Part shown: positions 1 through 11,968 of the stretch, piece after piece
Numbering within the stretch: the stretch's first letter is position 1
Layout: each line of letters begins with the position of its first letter
The notes under the pieces: model-generated
What the model saw: only the letters and a program-made list of their open reading frames with translations
Told to the model about the DNA's origin: nothing
Databases searched by the model: none
DNA from: Stagonosporopsis chrysanthemi
Lineage: Eukaryota; Ascomycota; Dothideomycetes; Pleosporales; Didymellaceae
NCBI GenBank assembly: GCA_022560025.1
Contig: JAFISE010000004.1
Coordinates: 248,001 to 312,000, forward strand
DNA length: 64,000 nucleotides
Direction: 5' to 3'
Made by a program: the position numbers and the translations under genes

Positions 1-1040
1 GGTTTGAGACGAGATTTGCCAAGCCGGTTGTGGTCGAGAGCGATGACTTCTCCGTTGTACCTGCTGTAGATGTATTGGTTGTCCATAGTAGCTGAATACT
101 GCATCTGCAGATCACGGTCGCGGTTATTTGGTGCCCATTCTGCGTACTTGATTGTGCAGATGTGCTCGTTCGTCTGCTTGTTGTGGATGCTGATCGTGTA
201 CTGTGTCTGCCCCAGGTTGATCGAACCAGAGCACTCTCGCTCGTGTGCGTGAAAGTAGTCTCTGCTTTTGGGAGCACAGCTGTCGTCGTCAACCGAGTAG
301 GATCCCGTGGGGCTGAAGCTCTTCTTGATCTTGCCAGACGCTGCCTCGACAACGAGCATGAAGGTGGACTTCTCGACGTTGTAGACGACTGGAAGTGCAG
401 GGTCTTCGCTGGAGTATGGAGCCATGTTGGCGAGCTGCTTGACAGTCATGCCAAGCCTGTGGAGGGCTGGGTAGGGACCAGGAGTGAGGAAGTAGAGCGC
501 TCCATCTTCCTTGGGCTCGACAATCCAGACGAAAGGCTGGTCTTGGAGCGTGCCAGAGCCGCCGGAAACATTGTAGATGGTCTCGAGCATGGGCTGGCCG
601 GTCAGCTCCCATATCTCTTGTCCTGTGTATCGGTCTCGTGCGTGAATGCGGCCATCGACGGTCGCCAAGAGAACAAAGTCCTCAACTTCCCAGTCCTGCA
701 AGGAACGCGCACTCGGTGCAAGGGCACCTGTGGCTGCGTTGATGGCAGAGGGGGCTCTGACAGCGGAGACCGCTGGAGCCAAGGAGACATGTGTTGCTAC
801 GGCGCTCTCATCCTGGGCGAATCCGGGAGAGTTGGAACGGCGTCTGGGGACGCGAGCCGCGCTCTCCTGTAAATGCGTGGATTTTCCGTGGTTGGGGTGG
901 ATTGTGTGTGCTGAGAGCACACTGCGGGGCGGCTGTTGCTGCTGCTGAGCAACTGCGAGGAGCGAGGGTCCAAGGATGACGAGCGCGAGAAGCGTTGTAA
1001 GCGTGAGGCCAGCACCCGGCGGCCGGCGCGGGCGTGGCAT
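1..1040 (-). CDS. ire1: Ire1 ER-stress sensor kinase/endoribonuclease, N-terminal luminal part (partial)
   Basis: The minus-strand frame is open from the ATG at 1040 down to the window edge (about 346 residues), so the kinase and RNase domains lie outside. The start is followed by an Arg/Pro-rich n-region and a hydrophobic signal segment (LTTLLALVILGPSLLAVA). A low-complexity spacer comes next. From about residue 117 a PQQ/beta-propeller-like luminal domain begins, with VLLATVDGRIHARDRYTGQEIWEL, then GPYPALHRLGMTVKQLAN and a CAPKSRDYFHAHERECSGSI stretch; this order is typical of fungal Ire1 luminal domains. In the family, Ire1 spans the ER membrane, senses unfolded proteins and splices HAC1-type mRNA. 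No intron is visible in this part. Identity rests on the luminal domain only. It lies in the same orientation as CCT2, 1.26 kb away. Confidence 0.85.
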   Translation of the reverse strand, partial: MPRPRRPPGAGLTLTTLLALVILGPSLLAVAQQQQQPPRSVLSAHTIHPNHGKSTHLQESAARVPRRRSNSPGFAQDESAVATHVSLAPAVSAVRAPSAINAATGALAPSARSLQDWEVEDFVLLATVDGRIHARDRYTGQEIWELTGQPMLETIYNVSGGSGTLQDQPFVWIVEPKEDGALYFLTPGPYPALHRLGMTVKQLANMAPYSSEDPALPVVYNVEKSTFMLVVEAASGKIKKSFSPTGSYSVDDDSCAPKSRDYFHAHERECSGSINLGQTQYTISIHNKQTNEHICTIKYAEWAPNNRDRDLQMQYSATMDNQYIYSRYNGEVIALDHNRLGKSRLK

Positions 1041-2299
1041 GGTGGATGGGCGGCGTCTACGATGCGAGCGGCGATGCCTGAGGCCGACTGTGGTGATGGA
1101 GGAGATGGGGCATCAGTGGGCGAGGGGTGGTGTGATAGATGTTGGATTTCTTGAAACCACATTAAGGCCCGCGGGGGTGCTGGGCGTGCGATGTGCGCCT
1201 CCCGGGGCGTTAGAGGAGGGCTAAGCGGGAAGGCCAGGCCGCCAGAGCCAGTTTTAGAACCCCGCAGCGCTAACCGATCTGTAAGGCTGAGTGATGTTGT
1301 CCGACGCCTGTAAGGATGGGACGTCAAGTGTCAATTGTGATTGTGATTGCGATTGCAAGAGGAGAGGATTCTGGTCACTGCAGGGGCTCAAGGGAAACCA
1401 CCTCTTCGTGTGCTCTGTTCGTTCTGTGTGACTGTGGAGGCGCTCGGTGTGCCAGACCAGCCCTTTCCGCCCTCAAGAACGTGAGAAGGGAGCCTCGGTC
1501 ATTTATCACCGGACCGGCCATACTCATGTCGGCCCTGCATCGTATGCAGCTTCTCATGCGTTGGGCTTGCGTGGTTGCCACTGTCTTGCACGTGTGTCCA
1601 CACATTTTCTGCCTATGGCGCAGCACTGCTAGTTCTCCACTGTGCGTCCCTGAACCTCCATAGAAAGGCTCAGCCTCATCCTATCTCGATCCTACAACAC
1701 GAAAGTAGAAATGGCATGAGAGGAAGCTCAACGTCAGGTATTGGATCGGGAATCATACCGGAAGTCCTTGCATGCACCACACAACGACGGCAAGGCGGTC
1801 TTGTGTATCAAACACCGGGCCCACCAGCACCACTAGTTCGACGTGTTTCGTACGCTCTCGATCACCGAACTCGCTGTCTAGGTTTCGGGCGGGGCAACAG
1901 CCTTTCGGTCGTATTCCGAGTACTTGTCCTGCAACAAAGTTCTATCTCCTCAGACATAGGCCAATGAATGGACTTGTCCTTCTGCACTACTTTACAGTTT
2001 AGGCTTCTCGTACAATCCCCTTGCAGTTTTGCTTCGTGTTTGTCTGGGCCGGAAAGTATCGAGCAAGCCGCAACTGCAAGGTCTGCAATCGTTAAACATA
2101 ATTCTCCTGCCTCAACCACTCGCCTTTCGACGTCATATTTAAATTTTGGAGGTGCAAATCTTCACGTGTCATGAAAGTCCCTGAACGTCACTCATTGAAT
2201 CGTTGCCAATGTCTTTGACTGCATGGATTTGGTTCGTGATGTACACTTCGTCTAAGCCATTACTGTATCATGCTCGTCATCGCAAATCGTGCCACAGGC
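1041..2299. other. Intergenic: ire1 upstream region and CCT2 3' flank
   Basis: There are 1.26 kb between two minus-strand genes. It should hold the ire1 promoter and 5' leader plus the CCT2 3' UTR. The only local pattern I see is a short run of TGTGATTGTGATTGCGATTG around 1333-1352. Reading frames here are short, overlap each other on both strands and match no family I know. Confidence 0.5.
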
Positions 2300-3996
2300 T
2301 TACATGCGCTCGCGGCGACGAGGAGCTGACCTGATGATGTTGTCGACACGCAGAAGCAGCTCTGCGGCTTCTGATGCCGACGAGACGACCGCACGCTTGA
2401 GCTTATAGCTCTCAATGACGCCCAATTCACGCATGTCTGCGATACCACCACTGGGCGACAGCAGATCGAGCCCAGAGCTGGTCAGACCCGAGTAGACCGC
2501 CTTTCGGAGTCGTGTAACGAGGTCACTGGAGTCAAGACCAGCGTTGTCGGCCAAAATGGTGGGCAGCTGCTGTAGTGCGCGGCCGAAAGACTCAACGGCG
2601 ATAGCCTTCTTGCCCTCCACGTTCTGTGCAGCCTCAGCAACGGCCTTCGCCATGTTCATCTCCGCACATCCACCGCCGAGTGTGGTCCTGGGCTCCTTGA
2701 CTGTCTGTGACAGAACCGCAAGGGCATCGTGTAACGATCGCTCAGCCTCGTCGAGAAGCTGCTCGGTGGCACCACGGAGCACAACAGTGCATGCCCTGCC
2801 TGCTTTTACACCAGAAAATCTGATAAGTGTGTCCTCGCCAATGATAACCTCTTCGATCAGGTCGCACTCGCCGATCTTGACTTGGTCTGGGTGATCAAAG
2901 GTCGATGTGATCTCTCCGCCAGTGACTAATGCCAGTCGCTCGACACCGTCGAAGTCTGCGTGCTCGATGGAGCAGATGCCGGCATCTGCAAAGAGCTGCT
3001 CCGGCCAGTTGTAGATCAACTGCCGGTTGACGAAGCAGTTAATGCCGTGTGCCTTGATGCGTTCGACCTTTGCCTTCATCTTCTCGCGCTCCGCCTTCTC
3101 CAGCTCGGCGAGCTTGCCCGTCGAGTCAACCTTCACCCTGGCGCCGAAGATCTTGATCTTGTCTGTGTCCATTGATGTGTTCGCAACTAGGATCTTAGCA
3201 TTCTCTATTCTCTTGGGCTGGTTCACGCCGAACTTCTTGTCCAGAATGAAACCATCGTCAAGGTACGAGTCCTTGAGCTTTCCTCCTGCCTTCTTGATGA
3301 TCTGAATGTGTGTAAGGTCGGTTGAGCCGCCGAGCTTGAGGACAGCATCAACTGCGAGCTTGGAGAACTGGTCGCGATCCTGACTCAGCACCTTGGAGCT
3401 CAGTGTTGTCCGCGCGATGGCTTCCAGGTCCTTCCTGAAAGCCTGCTCATCCTTGCTGTTGTTCGTTGCAATCTTCTCCAGAGTAGCCAGCGCAGCGCGG
3501 CTGGCTATCCTGTAGCCCTCGATGATTGTCTGGGGGTGGATCTTCTGATCAACAAGCTTTTCGGCCTCGCGGAGGAGCTCTGCGGCAAGCACAGTGACTG
3601 ATGTGGTGCCGTCACCGACTTCGTCGTCCTGGACTTTCGAGATGTTGACCAGTACTTTTGCGGCGGCGTTGTCGAGGGCGATGGCTTTCAGAATAGTAGC
3701 GCCATCATTTGTGACCAGGATTTCGCCGGTGGAGCTGTAGGTTTGCGTGAGCTTTACTCTAGCGACATGCATGGAGTGAGGGTCCCTACGCAGATTGAAG
3801 GATTTTGTCCATTCCCTTCGGCCCCAGTGTGCTCTTTACCAGGTCGCCGACGGCGATGGCGCCTACGAATGCGGAGAGACGCGCATTCTCACCCTTCTCC
3901 TCCGTGACATCGTCCGCAAAGATCTGAGTGGGGTTCGACTGGACACACAGTGTTAGTAGAGCAAAGACTTCTCGGGTAAGTTCGAATGCATACCAT
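2300..3996 (-). CDS. CCT2: T-complex protein 1 subunit beta (CCT2)
   Basis: Exons: 3994-3996, 3790-3938 and 2300-3734 (minus), giving 528 aa, the usual length. The first exon is only the ATG. A 55-nt intron (3939-3993) separates it from SNPTQIFADDVTEEKGENARLSAF, and a second 55-nt intron (3735-3789) joins LQSA to STGEILVTNDGATILK. Without splicing there is no in-frame methionine ahead of the conserved N-terminus. Group II chaperonin features are LGPKGMDKIL (about 41-50), the ATP-site GDGTTS (about 91-96), GGGCAEMNMA in the C-terminal half, and the end RSAPRRRERM. The product is a subunit of the cytosolic eight-member CCT/TRiC ring that folds actin and tubulin. It is divergent from SAD1 with a 277-bp shared promoter. 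Confidence 0.95.
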
Positions 3997-4273
3997 CTTG
4001 CAAGTGGTGGTAACCAAGCAAGGAGGGGTATCTAGGAGGATGTGGGGTTGCAACAGTGGTGGCCTTCCAACGCGACTTTTTCGAGCGGCCCGCGATTTTG
4101 CACTGTTTGATGCGGGCACGGGCCTTTCAGATGCCTGGAGCTCCGAAAGCTTCACAACTTGCAGATATACAATATCGTGTCGCGTACCGCAACCGGATCC
4201 TAAAACAAGCTAGGCTTGAGAATCAAACACACTGCCTGCCAATTGTCAACTTGCATCATTTCTACATCCCGTC
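3997..4273. promoter_or_regulatory. Shared divergent promoter, CCT2 / SAD1
   Basis: The start codons of CCT2 (minus) and SAD1 (plus) are only 277 bp apart, so both promoters and both 5' leaders must fit here. There is no clear TATA box, as expected for constitutive genes. Extent is inferred from the flanking start codons. Confidence 0.5.
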
Positions 4274-5956
4274 ATGTCCAAGCGACAAGCATTTGAGCCT
4301 CTCGAAGACGTCCTCGATGCCCCATCTCCAGCATCGAAGCGGGCGCGAGTCGAGGATGTCGACATGGACGAAGCGCACACGAACGGCGCGCATTCAAACG
4401 GGCGGCTCATGTCCCCGCGGCTGGAAGACCAGGAGAAGATCGACATTCTAGGCGCCGATGCTGAAGAGCATGGAGAGCTTGAGGAAGCAGGTGCGCTGGA
4501 CGATGTCGATGAAGAGGAGTCGGCAATGGCTGCGCCAAAGCGACAGACTGCACCAGAAGCTGGATATACCGACCTGTACCTCGACACCATAAACCGCAAA
4601 GTGCTCGACTTCGACTTTGAGAAGCTTTGCTCCGTTACGCTTTCGAACATCAACGTCTACGCTTGTTTGGTCTGCGGGAAATACTTTCAAGGGAGGGGGC
4701 CGAAGTCGCAAGCATATTTCCATGCACTGGAAGAAGGGCATCATGTGTACGTCAACATGGAGACCAAGAAGGTCTACGTGCTTCCAGAAGGCTACGAAGT
4801 GAAGTCGAAATCTTTGGACGACATCAAGTTTGTGGTGGACCCTCGCATGAGCAAGCAAGAAGTTTCGCGGTTGGACAAGGAGTCAAAGGTGTCATGGGAT
4901 CTGTTTAACAGAGAGTACATCCCGGGCTTTGTGGGCATGAACAATATCAAAGCGAACGACTACTTCAACGTCGCAATACAGGCTTTGTCGCATGTGGTGC
5001 CTCTGCGGAACTACTTCATGCTCGAAGACCTATCGGCAAGACCACAAATCGCGCAACGATTTAGCACCTTGGTCAGGAAGATCTGGAATCCTCGTGCATT
5101 TAAAACTCACGTATCACCACATGAATTGCTGCAGGAGATCGCGCTGCGATCTTCGAAGCGTTTTAGTCTGAGCGAGCAGTCAGATCCGGTCGATTTCCTC
5201 TCTTGGTTTCTGAACAACCTCCACTTGGCTGTCGGAGGTTCCAAGTCCAAGCCAGGTTCGAGTATTGTCCAAAAGGTCTTCCAGGGAACACTGAAGATCG
5301 AGTCACAAGAGATTACAGCACGTGCAGATGCTGGAGACCGTCTGAGATTTGAAGATGCTGCGGTCAAGTCGAGCGTCTCGAAGTTCCTTGTACTAACTCT
5401 GGACCTGCCAGCTGCACCACTTTTCCAGGACGCTTTGGAGAAGAATATCATCCCACAGGTGCCCTTGACTACGATTCTCAACAAGTACAACGGCATACAA
5501 CCACAAGAGAAGATGAAGGATCGTGTACGATATCGTCTCCTCCACCCGCTCCCCCCGTACTTGCTATTCAACATCAAGCGGTTCAGCAAGAACAAGTTTG
5601 TCTCCGAACGAAACCCAACAATTGTTACGTTCCCTGTCACTTCTCTCGATATGTCGCCATACGTCGAGCCGAATCCTAAAGAACACCCACCGGGCGAGCC
5701 GATATACTACGATCTAGTTGCAAACATTACACACGAAGCTGTAAAGAAGAAAGATGACAGCGTAGAAGGTGAACAGGAATCGAAGGTTTGGAGAGTGCAG
5801 CTAAAGGATAGAAGTCGAGATGAGTGGTATGGTATCCAGGATTTGTTCGTAGAGAAAGAGCAGGGCGAGACACTTTTCACAAAGGAGGCATACGTTATGG
5901 TTTGGGAGCGGCGGAGAACGAAGCCAGCCACGAACAGCAAGGTCAAGGCTCGATGA
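4274..5956 (+). CDS. SAD1: U4/U6.U5 tri-snRNP protein Sad1/USP39 (inactive ubiquitin hydrolase)
   Basis: Intronless, 560 aa. A charged, disordered N-terminus (1-95) precedes a UBP-type zinc finger around residues 128-160 (VYACLVCGKYFQGRG, then HALEEGHHVYVN). A USP-like fold begins near 215 with YIPGFVGMNNIKANDYFNVAIQAL. In active USPs this box reads close to NxGNTCYxNS. Here the cysteine position is aspartate, so the protein should be catalytically dead, which is the known state of USP39/Sad1. LLFNIKRFSKNKFVSERNPT and YDLVANITHE are further family blocks. The family is needed for tri-snRNP stability and pre-mRNA splicing in the nucleus. The start at 4274 is the first ATG of the frame. Confidence 0.93.
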   Translation: MSKRQAFEPLEDVLDAPSPASKRARVEDVDMDEAHTNGAHSNGRLMSPRLEDQEKIDILGADAEEHGELEEAGALDDVDEEESAMAAPKRQTAPEAGYTDLYLDTINRKVLDFDFEKLCSVTLSNINVYACLVCGKYFQGRGPKSQAYFHALEEGHHVYVNMETKKVYVLPEGYEVKSKSLDDIKFVVDPRMSKQEVSRLDKESKVSWDLFNREYIPGFVGMNNIKANDYFNVAIQALSHVVPLRNYFMLEDLSARPQIAQRFSTLVRKIWNPRAFKTHVSPHELLQEIALRSSKRFSLSEQSDPVDFLSWFLNNLHLAVGGSKSKPGSSIVQKVFQGTLKIESQEITARADAGDRLRFEDAAVKSSVSKFLVLTLDLPAAPLFQDALEKNIIPQVPLTTILNKYNGIQPQEKMKDRVRYRLLHPLPPYLLFNIKRFSKNKFVSERNPTIVTFPVTSLDMSPYVEPNPKEHPPGEPIYYDLVANITHEAVKKKDDSVEGEQESKVWRVQLKDRSRDEWYGIQDLFVEKEQGETLFTKEAYVMVWERRRTKPATNSKVKAR

Positions 5957-7570
5957 GCCCGTGTGTATTGCCAAGAATGTTGAGGTTGGGGTTTGGCAAT
6001 CACAATATTGAACGTGTGCAGTGTCAGACCTCTTAATGCAAAACAGCAGCCCTCCGTGCTTGCATGTATGCAGAGGCTGGAAGTCTCCAATCCTAGCGCT
6101 GACTGTGCGGATCTGTCTGGTATCTTTTTCACATTCACACTGTGGTGAGATCTGTGTCGAGTTCCATGTGTAGCGCCTTATGATCATTTGCATAACATGT
6201 AAAACAAAGTGCAACATCATCTTGGATAAAGCGCTAGTGATTGTGGTCTTGTCGGTCGCAATCGGTCGCAATCAGTTCTCCAGGAAACGTGCTCCAGAAG
6301 TGCCGGCGCCTGCCGAACCTGTATATATACACATGCAACTACTGTCAGCACGCGCTGAGAACGACCATATCAACATTCCACGGCTGTGTTAAACCTCACA
6401 CCAAAGGGCGCGTGTCGGCGCATAAGAACTCCGAGTGCCCACCTTCGCCGAAAGCTCAATACATACCTCCCAATTGTTCTTCCGCAGCACAGTCCCCATG
6501 CAGGATCAGATTGGTTCAACGAGCTCTACTTATTCCGTGATAATTAGTCCACACACAGATGCGGTGAAGAGATGATAAGAGGCGGGTATCGACTATACAC
6601 AAATGGCAGGTGCTTCGGTCGAGAACGACATACGGAAGAGCGAGACCCGCCCTGCAGACAGGCCACGCAGGTATGCTCATAACAACGCGTCACATAGCCC
6701 GTCACCAGCAATGCGGCTTTGTAGACTATGTCAGCTGCGCAGAGCTCAAAGAGCAGAAGAGCGAGGACTGTGGTCACTTTCCATACCCGAGGATGCCTTC
6801 ATAGCTATGAGGGTTGAAGTGAATAACGATCTTTGTGTTCGTTGATTACTCACCTCACTCAACGATGCTGGAGGCAACTCGTCCAGTGAGTAATCCATGT
6901 TCTCTGCGACACAAGCTTTCCACCCGCCCGCTAGTCTAGTTGGGAAGTGGGACGGCAGCGATCGTGCGTCAATAACACGACGCAGAGCCGTGGAAGCAAC
7001 ATCGCGACGAACAGCTGTCAAACCGAAAGCAATGTGTACAACAACTCATTCAGATACTCATGATGGTCGAAAATGGGTCGAATACAGAAGTATCGAGCCC
7101 CGACTCGGCCTGTAAGCCCCGACTTGACCTCTATGCCCTCGCGGACAGTTGCAGAACTGAACGTCGGAACGTCGGGCAAGACCAGCAGCCGATGGCACAA
7201 AACATTCTTTGGTGCTTAGCAAACCCCAGATTCTGCCGCCCTTCGCCTGTGCTCTGATTGGCGACGCATTATGTCCGTCTTGTCCGATGGGCTAGCCTTA
7301 GGATACGCACTGATTTCATGACTTCCGCCAGGATATATCAGTAGCCCTGCACTTCGCAAGCGTAACAACTCGCCTTCCTTCAGGCTTTCGCGACATTCAC
7401 TCGCTGTACTTCAGCCCCAGGAATACACGGTCGCTTCCAGAGTTCAGGGGCGTGGAAAGAAGAAAGAGTTTGCAAAAGCGCCACAATCGAGCGAATCGGC
7501 TCCCCTCGAGTCAATCGCGTTCGGAAGTTGGCTTCCTGGACTCGCCACCTTGGGCCAACACCAACACACG
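5957..7570. other. Intergenic: SAD1 3' flank and YOR1-like promoter
   Basis: There are 1.6 kb without a gene I can support. Frames up to about 99 codons exist on both strands but lack homology I recognise and show no splice-linked continuation. A 10-bp direct duplication is listed separately. The segment just before 7571 should contain the transporter promoter and leader. Confidence 0.5.
6252..6271. repeat. Tandem duplication of a 10-bp unit
   Basis: TCGGTCGCAA occurs twice head to tail. It is short and may be chance or slippage; no function is suggested by its position. Confidence 0.6.
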
Positions 7571-10500
7571 ATGTCGTCCTCATCGTCGTCGTTCGAGGAG
7601 AAGAATAAGGAGATCGGACTTGTAGATCCTCAAGCGGCAGCAGAAAAGCCTACAGAATACGAACCGATCAAGACTGAGCCCAGCGCACATGACCCGGAGG
7701 CGGACCCGAAGAGGCGGCAGAGTTTATCCCGCCTCGAGAGTAACACCAGTGTTTTATCAGACCTTAGCGACAGCGATGCAAGCACAAAGATTTCGATACG
7801 GAAGAAAAAGTTCTACAAGAGGCTCAATCCGTTGAAATGGGGCCCCAAGCCACCAATTCCGAAGGAACGGGAGGTTTGCCCGGAGCACACCGCCAATGTA
7901 CTCAGTCGACTTAGCTTTCAATGGATGCAGCCTTTGATGGCCACGGGATACAAGCGACCGCTCGAGAAGACAGATATCTGGGCCGTGAACCCTGACAGAA
8001 GTGCCGATGTTCTTATAGAGCGTTTGAACGCAGCACTTGAGAGGAGGTTGAAGGAGGGTGGCGACAAGCCATTGTTGATGGCCCTGTTTGACACATTTAA
8101 ACGCGAATTCATCATTGGAGGTCTTTGTCAGCTCTCCGCATCCGTAATTCAGGCTGTGGCACCTTTCGTGCTGCGGTACTTGATCAACTTCGCCGTCAGA
8201 GCCTACGTTGCTCAGCGCAGTGACGCACCGGCACCAGCTATTGGTGAAGGCATCGGACTTGTAATTGGAATCACAGCGATGCAGGCTCTTCAGAGTTTGT
8301 TTACCAACCAGTTCATGTACCGTGGGATGATGGTTGGTGGGCAAGCACGCGCTGTGCTGATTACAGCTATTTTCGACAAAGCAATGAAGCTGTCTGGTAG
8401 AGCGAAGGCGGGTGGTCAAGCTGTTCTTGACGCACCACCACCAGATACCAAGCCAGGAAGTGAAGAAGAGAGAAAGTGGTATCAGAAGATTCTCAAGAAG
8501 AAGCAAAAGAAGGAAAAGTCGGGGCCCACGGATGTCGCAGGAGGTGGTGAGGGCTGGGGCAACGGCCGAATTGTCAACTTGATGTCTACTGACACATACC
8601 GTGTTGACCAGGCTAGTGGTTTCTTCCACATGATCTGGACTGCACCAATTGGTATTTTGATCACAACAGCTCTTCTCTTGGTCAACCTGACATACAGTGC
8701 TCTCCCTGGTCTTGGATTGATTCTGATCGCAATGCCGTTACTGGCTCGGTGTGTCAAGTCTTTGTTCCACCGCCGTGTAGCAATCAACAAGGTCAGCGAT
8801 CAGCGTGTCAGTCTGACACAGGAAATTCTACAGGCAGTGCGATTTGTCAAGTTTTTCGGCTGGGAGACGAGTTTCCTCCAGCGCATCCAGGATATCAGGA
8901 AGAAGGAAATCCGAGGAATTCAGGTCCTGCTTACTATCCGAAACGCCGTTCTCGCCGTTGGAATGTCCATGCCGGTCTTTGCTTCCATGCTGTCATTCAT
9001 CACATTTTCCCAGGTCAATCCTAACATGGATCCAGCAAAGATCTTCTCCTCCTTGGCGCTGTTCAATTCGATGCGTATTCCATTGAACTTCCTGCCTCTC
9101 GTCATTGGCCAGGTCATTGATGCTAACGCTTCAGTGAAGCGCATACAAGAGTTCCTGATGGCCGAAGAGGCCGAAGATAGCACCAAGTGGGACTACGAGT
9201 CCAAAGATGCCGTTGTTCTCTCCAACGCAGATTTTACTTGGGAACGTCACCCGACAAGCGATGAAGCTTCGAGCGGACCAAACAAGAAGAAGGTTGGGAA
9301 CGAAACGAAGGCTGAGACCAAGGCAAGGGTGCAGAACGAAGAGAACGAACAGGTTGCAGACCAGGAAAGGAAGAAAAATGCAGCGGAGGAAAAGCCGTTT
9401 GAGATGAAGGGGCTGAACCTCACCTTCGGCAGGAACGAGCTCGTCGCAATCATTGGAAGCGTTGGGTCTGGAAAGAGCTCTCTGCTTGGTGCCCTTGCCG
9501 GCGACATGCGCAAAACTAGCGGTGAAGTCACTATGGGCGCCTCTCGTGCCTTTTGTCCGCAGTATGCGTGGATTCAGAATGCTACAGTCCGTGAAAACAT
9601 CATCTTTGGAAAGGACTTCAACCAGAAGTGGTATGATCAGGTCATCGATGCATGCGCATTGAGACCAGACCTGGACATGCTTCCAGTTGGCGACGCTACC
9701 GAGATTGGCGAGCGTGGCATCACTGTATCTGGTGGACAGAAGCAGCGAATGAATATCGCGCGAGCCATCTACTTCAACGCCGACATCGTGCTAATGGACG
9801 ATCCACTCAGCGCCGTCGATGCGCACGTCGGCCGCCACATCATGGACAATGCTATCTGCGGATTGCTAAAGGACAAGTGTCGTATATTGGCTACTCACCA
9901 GCTCCATGTTTTGAGCCGATGCGACAGAATCATCTGGGTCGAGAAAGGAGAGGTGCAGGCGGTTGACACTTTCCCGAACCTGATGGCCCATAACGAAGGC
10001 TTTCAGCAGCTCATGACTATGACCGCTTCGGAAGAAAAGCATGAAGAGGAGGAAGAGGTCCTTGAGGATGAGGTCGAGGATGAGAAGAAGGTGGCCAAGA
10101 AGCAAAAGAAGCAAAAGAAGGCTGCAGCGCTCATGCAAGTCGAGGAGCGTGCTACCAAGAACGTATCTTGGGATGTATGGTTTCAGTATATCAAGGCAGG
10201 AGGCGGCATCTGGGTCGGGCCGCTTGTTTTCATCCTGCTTGTCTTGTCGCAAGGAGCCAACATCGTCACCAGCTTGTGGCTATCGTACTGGACCTCTGAC
10301 AAGTTTGGCTACAGCGAAGGCGCTTACATCGGTGCCTACGCTGCCTTTGGTTTCAGCCAAGCTCTGCTCATGTTCCTGTTCTCATGGGCTGTGTCTGTCT
10401 TTGGTACTGAAGCCGGCAAGAAGATGCTGCATATGGCCATCACTCGGGTCCTCCGCGCACCAATGTCGTTTTTCGATACTACACCCCTTGGGCGCATCAC

Positions 10501-11968
10501 AAACCGCTTCTCAAAGGACATCGATGTCATGGACAATACGCTCACCGACGCCATCCGTATGTATTTCCTGACGCTTGCCATGATCATATCGGTCTTTATC
10601 CTGATCATCTCCTACTATTACTACTACGCCATCGCCCTCGGGCCGCTGCTCATCTTCTTCATGTTTTCGGCTGCATTCTACAGATCTTCGGCCCGTGAGG
10701 TCAAGCGCCACGAGGCTGTCCTACGCAGTACTGTGTTCGCACGCTTTGGCGAGGCTGTCATGGGCACACCAACCATCCGTGCCTATGGCTTGCAGAACCA
10801 GTTCTCTCGCACCGTACGGGAGGCCATCGACGACATGAACAGCGCGTACTACCTGACGTTTGCCAACCAGCGCTGGCTCAGCAGTCGTCTGGATGTTGTT
10901 GGCATTCTACTCGTCTTCACCACGGGTATTCTTGTCGTCACGTCACGATTCAACGTCGACCCCAGCATCGCTGGTCTCGTTCTGTCCTACATTCTCACCA
11001 TCGTCCAGATGATCCAGTTCACGGTCCGACAACTGGCTGAAGTGGAGAACAACATGAACTCCACTGAGCGTATCTACCACTACGGCACGCAGCTGGAGGA
11101 GGAAGCCCCTCTCCACACCAATGTCCAGGTCCGACCAACCTGGCCCGAGCATGGCGAGATCGTCTTCGAGAACGTCGAGATGCGATACCGCGACGGTCTA
11201 CCGCTTGTGCTGAAGGGCTTGAGCATGCATGTCCGCGCTGGCGAGCGCATCGGTGTTGTTGGTCGTACGGGAGCGGGCAAAAGTTCGATCATGTCTGCTC
11301 TCTTCCGCCTTCAGGAGTTGGCTGGCGGCTCGATCACCATCGATGGTATGGATATCAGTGAAATTGGTCTACAGAATCTGCGATCAAATTTGGCGATCAT
11401 TCCTCAAGACCCTACCCTCTTCAAAGGAACTGTAAGTGCTGAACAGATGCTTGTCGAAAGACAATACTAACCACATTTGCAGATCCGAAGCAACCTTGAC
11501 CCATTCCACAAGAAGTCCGATTTAGAATTGTGGTCTGCACTTCGCCAGGCTGACCTGGTGTCAAACGATGCAGAAATGGGTGACAAGAGCGGCCGCATCC
11601 ATCTTGACTCTGTTGTGGAGGAGGAAGGGCTCAACTTTTCCTTGGGCCAGCGACAACTGCTCGCCCTGGCTCGCGCACTCGTCCGCGGATCACAAATCAT
11701 CGTCTGCGATGAAGCAACATCCAGTGTCGACTTCGAGACAGACCAGAAGATCCAGCAGACGATTGTCGAGGGATTTGCGGGGAAGACGCTTCTCTGCATC
11801 GCGCATCGTCTCAAGACCATCATCAACTACGACCGCATTTGTGTCATGGACCAGGGACAGATTGCCGAGCTGGATACGCCACTTGAACTGTATGAGCAGG
11901 GTGGTATCTTCAGAGGCATGTGCGAGCGTAGTGGTATTCGGAGAGAGGACTTCCTTAGGAAGCACTAA
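7571..11968 (+). CDS. ABCC-type multidrug/oligomycin exporter, Yor1-like
   Basis: Exons 7571-11431 and 11483-11968; 1448 aa. The 51-nt intron carries a perfect TACTAAC branch site and splits DPTLFKGT from IRSNLDPFH. The order is an acidic/serine N-terminus, TMD1 (about 180-520), NBD1, a charged linker (KKVAKKQKKQKK), TMD2 (about 880-1150), NBD2. NBD1 has Walker A GSVGSGKSS (about 630), signature VSGGQKQR (about 719) and Walker B IVLMDDP. NBD2 has Walker A GRTGAGKSS (about 1230), a degenerate signature FSLGQRQ and Walker B IIVCDEATSSVD. No extra N-terminal TMD0 is seen, matching the short Yor1/MRP type. The family exports organic anions and xenobiotics across the plasma membrane. The chosen ATG follows a non-ATG extension of the same frame. 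Confidence 0.93.
11465..11471 (+). other. Perfect TACTAAC intron branch site
   Basis: This lies 11 nt before the 3' splice site (AG at 11481-11482) of the YOR1-like intron and matches the yeast consensus exactly. It supports the splice model for NBD2. Confidence 0.85.

Noticed and set aside
162..872. 236-codon plus-strand frame
   Set aside because: It is antisense to the ire1 luminal domain, whose minus-strand frame has clear family motifs.
3889..4155. 88-codon minus-strand frame across the CCT2 5' exons
   Set aside because: It arises from reading through the 55-nt intron after the CCT2 ATG; the spliced frame is the real one.
4900..5010. Loss of the catalytic cysteine in the USP-like protein as a novel pseudoenzyme
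   Set aside because: This is the known and conserved state of the Sad1/USP39 family, so it is not new.
7757..8629. 290-codon minus-strand frame
   Set aside because: It lies wholly antisense to the N-terminal part of the YOR1-like transporter and has no recognisable domain.
11620..11660. Degenerate FSLGQRQ signature in NBD2 of the ABC transporter
   Set aside because: It is typical of Yor1-like ABCC proteins as I know them, so it is not a defect.
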